A DNA stretch of 64,000 nucleotides, from contig NZ_CP042808.1 in assembly GCF_004014775.2 (NCBI RefSeq), forward strand, positions 1,482,001 through 1,546,000, in the 5' to 3' direction. The translations under genes were made by a program, and so were the position numbers. The notes below the pieces were generated by a model. It searched no databases and was not told where the DNA came from. It worked only from the letters and a program-made list of their open reading frames with translations. Position 1 is the first letter of the stretch; every line of letters starts with the position of its first letter. This DNA is from Acetobacter oryzoeni. Its GTDB lineage: Bacteria > Pseudomonadota > Alphaproteobacteria > Acetobacterales > Acetobacteraceae. Below are positions 56,854 through 64,000 of the stretch, piece after piece.

Positions 56854-56870
56854 TTCCGACACAAGATCAA

Positions 56871-59309
56871 TCAATAATCCGCTGCCAAATTGAATAAAAA
56901 GGCACGCCCAATAGATGGCGTAACACGGTTACTGAACAGGTTTCCATAATTTAGACGATTGGCAAGGTTGTAACCATTCATCGTAACTTTCCAATGCTGA
57001 TCGAAACGATGAGAAACAACTGCATCAAACTCTACGTTTGCAGGAACGCGTGCTGTATTGGCGTTATCAAGAAACACACCTTCCCGCCATGTCATCCCGC
57101 CACCCACAAGAAAATTGTAGGGCTTGGAGGGGGCAATCTCATATGTCGTCCAAACTGTTGCCTGGTTTCTGGGCACATACTGCACCTGCTTGCCAACATC
57201 GGTTGCTGTACCAGAAAGTGTTTTGCTGTCATACCGTGCGTAAGTGGCAATCACGTTCCAATTTTTCATAATCATGCCAGATACGCTCAGCTCCACACCT
57301 TGGTTGCGCTGTGTATCGCTGGTTGGTGTAACTGTGCCTGAACTTGGATCTGTTTGAATGGAATTGCCCTTTTCCAAACGGAAAACAGAGGCCGCAAAAC
57401 CAATACGATCATGGAAAGCTGAATATTTAGCCCCCAACTCATAAAGTCGGCTACGTTCAGGCTTGGAGCCTTGATCCTTGAGGTTCAACGGCTCAGAACT
57501 GTTTGTCACATACAGGCCAAGTGGCGTTGTTGATTCCGACCAATTGAAATAGATCATCCCATGGTCATTAGGTGTGTACATCAGGCTCACGTTAGGGTTA
57601 AACGTATCCTGCGTCTGGCCCATATGCACGTCTGGCTTGGCATAGCTTCCACCGGTCATGCTGTAATGTGTATCCCAGTGATCCCACCGAAAACCAGCAC
57701 GCACAGAAAACCACGGGGCAAGCTGGGCCTGTTCTGAAAAGAAAGCCCCTACATCTGTTGCATCACCCGTTTTCCACTTTTTCTGCCCTGCAGTAGCTGT
57801 GTTCACCAATCCGCCGGGCATGGATGAGCCATCTACAACATTCAACCCTGACACAACCGGAGACGGGTCCAGAAGATTTACATATTGGCGCGCAACAGCA
57901 TTATTGTAGGCAAAATTTTCACGGCGATCATAAACATGCATGATATCTACGCCGCCAATCATTTCATGCTTCACGCTGCCTGTATCAAACTTGGCAACTG
58001 CAGAAAGGACATTTTGCACAGACCAATCATTTTGCTGATACGGGTTTGGCCCAAACACACCCCCTGTTCTGGAAAGCTTGGCAGCAGCTGCGTTCCCACC
58101 AAAAAAATCGGTATTACAATTATAGGCTGCTCCGTTTTGTAGATACCCACTTGCATTATAGGAAAGCTGGTTGCTGGTACAACCTTCCTGCGAAGCAGAA
58201 AAATATCGGCTATAAAGTCCCCCACGCGTATCATTATACACAGTAACGTAAGGAGAGGCCTCCCACTTCAAACGTCCTGTCAGCATATCCACACTGGAAT
58301 TATCTTGATCAAACGTGGTGCCATACCAATTGGTGCGTTTTACACCATATTCCGTGGCCGGCTTACCATAAGCAGCCCCCGGCTTTTTCAACACCGGCAC
58401 ACCATAATCTGGAATGCGATTATCTGTTTGGTGGAAGTATTCTAAAGTATAGGAAACTTTTTTACCCATACCAAATGTTATGGATGGCGCAATACCCCAT
58501 CTGTGGGAATAAACGTAATCGCGCCCGACAGTATTATTTTCATTCCCCATCCCGGTAATACGGATACCAATGCTATCCGTAAGCATACGGTTAAAATCCA
58601 GTGTTCCACGATAATACTGCCCACTTCCGCCAGAAAAAGACGCACGAATATGATTTTTCAATGTAGGCGTTTTAGTTGTAATGTTGATAGCACCACCTGT
58701 GGTGCCATTACCGAACACTTGTGAAGATGGCCCTTTAATAACGGCCACATTTTCATAATCGAAACTATCGCGCGTATACACACCAAAATCGCGCAAGCCA
58801 TTTTCATAAATATCATTCTGGGCGGCAAATCCTCGGATCAGGAATTGATCTCCCGCCATTCCCCCTTCACCTTCCCCAACAGACGCCGTAATGCCGGGAA
58901 CATTTTTAAGGGCCTCATCCAAAGATTTAACGTTCTGCTGCTGCATAAGAATTTGCGGCACCACATTAATGGTTTGTGGAGTATGCAAAGCATCATGCGG
59001 CATTCGGCTAATGCCCATAGGTGTCCGAAGTGTGTTCATGGGGGATGCGGTAACCACCCATTCTTCTGCCTCAGACCCATCTTCCTGTTTTGCAGAATGC
59101 GGCCCTTTCTTCCCTGATGTCGCAAGCGTTGCCTTGGATGAAGCATCTATGACCTCTGGAGCTTTCTGATTTTTAAGAGATTGCCCCTCTGTTGTAGCCG
59201 TTGCAGCGTATGCATCCACCGTTAGCAATGAGAGTGTACTCCACCCCATAGCCAAACCAAACATGAAAGAAGACGTAGGTATCTGCCGAGATGAAGATGA
59301 GTTTGTCAT
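56871..59309 (-). CDS. TonB-dependent catecholate-type siderophore receptor (Fiu/PiuA-like)
   Basis: 812-residue outer-membrane receptor. The signal peptide ends near YAATA. The plug has PQTINVVPQILMQQQNVKSLDEALKNVPGIT and FLIRGFAAQNDIYENGLRDFG with GTTGGAINITTK, typical of Fiu/PiuA monomeric-catechol receptors. The barrel ends FLFNLAADY. The pairing with piuC and a Sel1-repeat gene supports the subtype. Two iron-box-like sequences lie directly upstream. Confidence 0.92.
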   Translation of the reverse strand: MTNSSSSRQIPTSSFMFGLAMGWSTLSLLTVDAYAATATTEGQSLKNQKAPEVIDASSKATLATSGKKGPHSAKQEDGSEAEEWVVTASPMNTLRTPMGISRMPHDALHTPQTINVVPQILMQQQNVKSLDEALKNVPGITASVGEGEGGMAGDQFLIRGFAAQNDIYENGLRDFGVYTRDSFDYENVAVIKGPSSQVFGNGTTGGAINITTKTPTLKNHIRASFSGGSGQYYRGTLDFNRMLTDSIGIRITGMGNENNTVGRDYVYSHRWGIAPSITFGMGKKVSYTLEYFHQTDNRIPDYGVPVLKKPGAAYGKPATEYGVKRTNWYGTTFDQDNSSVDMLTGRLKWEASPYVTVYNDTRGGLYSRYFSASQEGCTSNQLSYNASGYLQNGAAYNCNTDFFGGNAAAAKLSRTGGVFGPNPYQQNDWSVQNVLSAVAKFDTGSVKHEMIGGVDIMHVYDRRENFAYNNAVARQYVNLLDPSPVVSGLNVVDGSSMPGGLVNTATAGQKKWKTGDATDVGAFFSEQAQLAPWFSVRAGFRWDHWDTHYSMTGGSYAKPDVHMGQTQDTFNPNVSLMYTPNDHGMIYFNWSESTTPLGLYVTNSSEPLNLKDQGSKPERSRLYELGAKYSAFHDRIGFAASVFRLEKGNSIQTDPSSGTVTPTSDTQRNQGVELSVSGMIMKNWNVIATYARYDSKTLSGTATDVGKQVQYVPRNQATVWTTYEIAPSKPYNFLVGGGMTWREGVFLDNANTARVPANVEFDAVVSHRFDQHWKVTMNGYNLANRLNYGNLFSNRVTPSIGRAFLFNLAADY

Positions 59310-59330
59310 GAGACTTTACAAAACATTAAT

Positions 59331-59370
59331 GCGAATCAGTTGCATATAGCTTTTATCGCAAATGATTCGC
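59331..59370. promoter_or_regulatory. Paired Fur-type sites before the catecholate receptor
   Basis: GCGAATCAGTTGC (59331-59343) and GCAAATGATTCGC (59358-59370) form an inverted repeat with one mismatch over 14 nt. Each resembles the core of alphaproteobacterial iron boxes. They sit 22-61 nt before the receptor ATG, a suitable place for repression by an iron-loaded regulator. Confidence 0.6.
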
Positions 59371-59459
59371 AATTCCGCGTATTTTAAAATATTTTTTATT
59401 GTTTTGCTTCGTTGCAGATATGTTTTTGTTTATATAAATAAACACTATTGGAATAATAA

Positions 59460-60209
59460 TTATTTATATTTTTTTGATTTTATTTCTCGTTCTACAGCAT
59501 ATTTTAAATTATTTACTGCGTTATTTTTTAATTTTTGCATAATATCTTGCATTGCAAGCAAAACATCTAATGTGGCCTGCGGTACGGCTTGATGCCACCA
59601 TACCATAGCCTCTTCAATACGCCCCTGCTCAGCCAGCCATACTGCATAATTATGTTGGCCTCGATAATCACCCTTTTGCGCTGACTCCTTATACAACATA
59701 AGCGCTTTTTTCTTGTCTTGAGGCACACACCACCCCTCTTCGTAAAATCGCGCCAAAATGTTCATAGATTTTGCGTGACCAGCTTGAGTTCCCATTTGAA
59801 AAAGAGCAAACGCTGATAAAAGATCTTGCTGCATGCCGATACCCCGCATTGTCATGATTGCAAGATTATAGCGCCCCCAGTTATCATTTAATTTTGCAGC
59901 TAAGGTATAATGCACAATAGCTTGCTGATAATCTTGAGGGCAGCCCCAGCCAAAATAATAGCAACGCCCCAGCATATTATGTGCTGGCCCATACCCCGCC
60001 TGCGCAGCCATACGAAACCATGTGATAGCAGCTGCAGGATCTGAAGGTACATATACGCTGTCTAAAAGGATTTTGCCCCATATAACCTGTTCTAAATGAT
60101 GCCCTCGCAACGCTTTTTGGCGAATGGCTTCTATCTCAGCAGGTAATTCCAAAGGCTTAGAAAGGTCTTTCTTCCCCTTTCCATCTCTCCAGAGCTTTCT
60201 AAAATGCAT
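59460..60209 (-). CDS. Sel1-like TPR-repeat protein
   Basis: 249 residues with at least four Sel1 repeats of about 36 residues (AAQAGYGPAHNMLGRCYYFGWG, AKLNDNWGRYNLAIMTMRGIG, GTQAGHAKSMNILARFYEEGW, SAQKGDYRGQHNYAVWL). No signal peptide, so probably a cytoplasmic scaffold. Sel1 proteins accompany PiuA-type receptors and PiuC in pseudomonads, and the same trio occurs here. AAGGAG lies 12 nt before the ATG. The gene is AT-rich, especially at its 3' end. It has its own iron-box-like site and 150 nt separate it from the receptor gene. Confidence 0.85.
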   Translation of the reverse strand: MHFRKLWRDGKGKKDLSKPLELPAEIEAIRQKALRGHHLEQVIWGKILLDSVYVPSDPAAAITWFRMAAQAGYGPAHNMLGRCYYFGWGCPQDYQQAIVHYTLAAKLNDNWGRYNLAIMTMRGIGMQQDLLSAFALFQMGTQAGHAKSMNILARFYEEGWCVPQDKKKALMLYKESAQKGDYRGQHNYAVWLAEQGRIEEAMVWWHQAVPQATLDVLLAMQDIMQKLKNNAVNNLKYAVEREIKSKKYK

Positions 60210-60248
60210 TGCGGCAAGATCTCCTTATATAAGGGCATGCAGCATAAA

Positions 60249-60267
60249 GATAATGCAAATTATTCTC
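60249..60267. promoter_or_regulatory. Fur box before the Sel1-repeat gene
   Basis: GATAATGCAAATTATTCTC matches 15 of 19 positions of the classical Fur box (GATAATGATAATCATTATC). It lies about 40 nt before the Sel1 gene start. The best iron-box match in the window. Confidence 0.7.
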
Positions 60268-60350
60268 AATAATGTATGTTTAGGCCTTTCATCTCCACTT
60301 TAAAGTGAGCATTCACCTATAAATTATGATTACCTTTTAGATTGGTTTAC

Positions 60351-60383
60351 TAAGAGACGCCAATACCTATGGCGCCTCTTTAT
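60351..60383. terminator. Probable terminator between the iron unit and the asparaginase unit
   Basis: AAGAGACGCC (60352-60361), 9-nt loop, GGCGCCTCTT (60371-60380), one A:C mismatch, then TATT on the plus strand and TTAGT on the minus strand. It follows the outer-membrane protein gene on the minus strand by about 50 nt. Moderate strength only. Confidence 0.55.
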
Positions 60384-60433
60384 TGGTCTGCTTTTCTAGA
60401 AGTTCAATATTCAAAAGCCTTATAAAGCCAACT

Positions 60434-61423
60434 TCAGAACATTGCATTGACCGCAAACTGTGGGGAAACCTGGATACTTTTGTTGTGACCGGCAAAATAG
60501 AAAGCAGAACCAACAATCACCCCCCAACGTGGGTTCCAATTATATTCAAACGCAGGCGCAATCTGCCAATCCGTTCCGGCAGACCCTGTTTTATGGATGT
60601 AATTGCCATTACTATCATGCCCACGTAACGTTGATCCATTGGACCAATCTCGCGCAAGATCCATGGCCAGCACCCATTTCTGGCTTAAACCGTATTCCAA
60701 TGAAAAACCTGTCTGGCCGCTCATGCCCGGCTGCCCACGGCCACGAAAGCCATGCGCTGTGCCATAACTGGTGACATCTGTAAGTTTGGCCGAGGTGACA
60801 GCACGCCGGAACCAGTTCCATACACGCAAGCGTAATTCATGGTTGCCTGGCAACGTATAAGTAGATTGCTCAGTTAAGGCAAAACGGAAAACATATGCAC
60901 CGCTCCCTACTCCATCCTGCTTATCTCCTAACTTTTTGTAATCCCCTGTAGGGAAAATCATACCTACAAAAAGGTTGAAAGCCGGGATGTAATGTTTAGG
61001 ATCAGGCCGCACCAAACGATAGATCAGATCGAACGGAACATCGCCTGTTTTAGGACCATGAGAATGTCCATCTGCATGTTTCCATCCATAATCGACAATA
61101 GTATGCAACTGGATGCTGAAATCCTGAGAGATCCCGTATTTCCAGAGCGTTGAATTGGAAAACATGCGCTGCATGGGATGAGATGCAGGCCCTGCTCGCC
61201 CATGCGCATCAAAAGACCCTAAAGGCTGACTATAGGAATAATAGGGTTCAACATTCAGCACCCCTTCCCGCGTTGTGCCGGAAGGGGAAACGAGTGAGCC
61301 TGTATACCACTGATCTGCATGGGCAGATGCAAAACTACCGGTAGATGCAAGAAAGCAGACAAGTGCATTTCTTACGGAAACCTTGCCACCCGCATATACC
61401 CATTGCTTAAGGCGTACTCTCAT
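60434..61423 (-). CDS. Outer-membrane beta-barrel protein, phenol-degradation MetA-like type
   Basis: 329 residues with a signal peptide ending AHA (about 36) and a body of alternating strands closing in NAMF with terminal Phe, as for outer-membrane barrels. The pattern (NVEPYYSYS, DLIYRLV, GMIFPTGDYKK, FSLEYGLSQKWVLAMDL, QIAPAFEYNWNPRWGVIVG) fits the family annotated as a transporter in the MetA pathway of phenol degradation. It is 31 nt after the asparaginase gene on the same strand, so likely the same operon; it may be a channel for amino acids or amides. Substrate unknown. Confidence 0.75.
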   Translation of the reverse strand: MRVRLKQWVYAGGKVSVRNALVCFLASTGSFASAHADQWYTGSLVSPSGTTREGVLNVEPYYSYSQPLGSFDAHGRAGPASHPMQRMFSNSTLWKYGISQDFSIQLHTIVDYGWKHADGHSHGPKTGDVPFDLIYRLVRPDPKHYIPAFNLFVGMIFPTGDYKKLGDKQDGVGSGAYVFRFALTEQSTYTLPGNHELRLRVWNWFRRAVTSAKLTDVTSYGTAHGFRGRGQPGMSGQTGFSLEYGLSQKWVLAMDLARDWSNGSTLRGHDSNGNYIHKTGSAGTDWQIAPAFEYNWNPRWGVIVGSAFYFAGHNKSIQVSPQFAVNAMF

Positions 61424-61454
61424 TCAATTACTTATCCTGCTGAGTTTTTTCTGC

Positions 61455-62555
61455 TCAAAAGCCAGCGCTAAACGCTTTTTGAATCTCTGCAGCTGTGGTT
61501 TTACCATTAGCCAGCAGAAGCTGCAGAAGTATCCGTGCTTTTTGCGGGTTGAGATCCATAGAGGCCACAAGCCCATAGTGATCATCATCAACTTCCACAT
61601 CACGGTTTACAAAACCGTTGCCCACGCGGGTGGAACGCACAACAACAACCCCAGCTTTTGTGGCACGCTCTATGCCGGCCAATGCATCTGTTGAAACATT
61701 GCCATCACCCATACCCGCGACCACAATGCCCCGCGCTCCGCCTTTTACGGCATCATCAATCTGCTGTGCATCCATGTCTGCATGGGCATAGACAATCTGA
61801 ACCCGCGGCAGTTTATGGTCTGCTGGCAGAGCAAGATGCTGCTGAGGCTTGGCTGGCGTCATAAAGCGCACACTTGCCGGATCAACATAACCAACCGGAC
61901 CAAGATTAGGTGAATGGAAGGTTTGCAGTGCAGTGGTGTGCATTTTGCTGACACCACGCGCAGACTGCACCTCATCATTTAATACCACCATTACGCCTCG
62001 CCCACGGGCCTGCGGATCAGCCGCAACCTTTACGGCTTCATACATATTGGCGGGGCCATCTGCGCTAATGGCCGTGCTCGGCCGCATTGCGCCCGTTAAA
62101 ATAACCGGCCGTGCATCTGCAATCACGTTATCCAGAAAAAAAGCTGTTTCCTCCATTGTGTCTGTCCCGTGGGTGATCACAACGGCATCTGCTTCGTTAT
62201 GGGCAAAAGCCCGACGAATACGCTCGGCCAGCTTGAACCAGACCTGACTGTTCATGTTCTGGGAAGCGATGTTGGATATCTGTTCCACCTGCAACTGCGC
62301 CAGTTTTTCAACGCCAGGCACACCTGCAATCAACTGTTCACCTGTTACGGCACCGGCATCATATCCAATAGCGGAACGGGTATCAGCCTTACCGGATATT
62401 GTGCCCCCCGTAGCCAGCACAAGCACACGTGGTAAGGAGACCTGCTGATGGGCCGCAAGAGGTGCAGATGCCCCTTCTGCATGAGAAAAAACAGGCATAA
62501 CAGAGGCTACCCCCAGAATTGCAGCAAGAATAGGCAGACCACGCACAGAAACCAT
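61455..62555 (-). CDS. ansB: Periplasmic L-asparaginase, type II
   Basis: 366 residues. The signal peptide (about 1-26, ending SHA) exports it. Catalytic motifs are TGGTI (49-53, first Thr nucleophile) and HGTDTMEET (129-137, second Thr and Asp, with Lys later). Hydrolyses asparagine to aspartate and ammonia, some members also glutamine. It lies 116 nt after an aspartate 4-decarboxylase and 31 nt before an outer-membrane protein, all on the minus strand. The ammonia released and the aspartate made would feed that decarboxylase. Confidence 0.94.
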   Translation of the reverse strand: MVSVRGLPILAAILGVASVMPVFSHAEGASAPLAAHQQVSLPRVLVLATGGTISGKADTRSAIGYDAGAVTGEQLIAGVPGVEKLAQLQVEQISNIASQNMNSQVWFKLAERIRRAFAHNEADAVVITHGTDTMEETAFFLDNVIADARPVILTGAMRPSTAISADGPANMYEAVKVAADPQARGRGVMVVLNDEVQSARGVSKMHTTALQTFHSPNLGPVGYVDPASVRFMTPAKPQQHLALPADHKLPRVQIVYAHADMDAQQIDDAVKGGARGIVVAGMGDGNVSTDALAGIERATKAGVVVVRSTRVGNGFVNRDVEVDDDHYGLVASMDLNPQKARILLQLLLANGKTTAAEIQKAFSAGF

Positions 62556-62671
62556 AAAACAACACTCTTTCTAACAAAGAGAGATAAAGGAATGCCCTTA
62601 CCTCCCCTTGTCGTCATTTAAAAACCAAATCTACCGAAAGGAGCGCTTTCTCCTTCCGAACACAATTTTCA

Positions 62672-64000
<1,329 letters not shown>

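Overview
The window looks like chromosome of an acetic acid bacterium, most likely Acetobacter. The signs are a PQQ-type L-sorbosone dehydrogenase, a cyanide-insensitive-type bd oxidase locus (cydDCAB), a hopanoid-methylase-like radical SAM protein, many TonB receptors, and moderate GC with alphaproteobacterial housekeeping genes. The assignment comes from gene content only. Both edges cut a gene: rlmN on the left and an aspartate 4-decarboxylase on the right.

Layout. 1-4.2 kb holds housekeeping genes (rlmN, argG, a lipoprotein FKBP isomerase, a lipoprotein cytochrome c, trpS). 4.2-5.6 kb is an AT-rich patch around tRNA-Val(CAC), with a DUF1275 membrane protein and a broken reading frame. 5.7-11.8 kb has a PhoB-like response regulator, an L,D-transpeptidase-like protein, a Na+/H+ antiporter, rsmB and guaB. 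11.9-17.7 kb is a complete five-gene peptide-type ABC importer, followed by a convergent nitronate monooxygenase. 18.9-24.2 kb is an exported hydrolase run: class A acid phosphatase, RNase T2, purine nucleoside permease and a Tat-exported phospholipase C. A TonB receptor follows. 27.0-28.7 kb encodes an EF-hand periplasmic protein and a DUF3500 protein.

28.9-41.2 kb looks aimed at plant phenolics. It has an exported tannase/feruloyl esterase, a PadR regulator with a clear operator followed by an O-methyltransferase and a DHA2 exporter, a second TonB receptor, and a four-gene FUSC efflux operon (YtcA, HlyD, FUSC, outer-membrane factor). 41.2-48.9 kb carries the B12-binding radical SAM protein, a DUF4142 protein, a siderophore receptor, an MscS channel and the sorbosone dehydrogenase.

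49.1-55.7 kb is a minus-strand bd-oxidase operon, cydD-cydC-cydA-cydB, ending in two tiny membrane-protein genes. One carries the CydX motif behind an extra helix; the other is a 32-residue protein I do not recognise. 56.0-60.3 kb is an iron-uptake unit (Sel1-repeat protein, catecholate-type receptor, PiuC hydroxylase) with Fur-box-like sites. 60.4-64 kb joins an aspartate 4-decarboxylase, a periplasmic asparaginase and an outer-membrane protein, a plausible route from external asparagine to alanine.

No transposase, CRISPR array or rRNA gene was seen. The most interesting leads are the bd-oxidase small proteins, the phosphorus/nucleoside scavenging run, the PadR operator, and the DUF3500/EF-hand pair.
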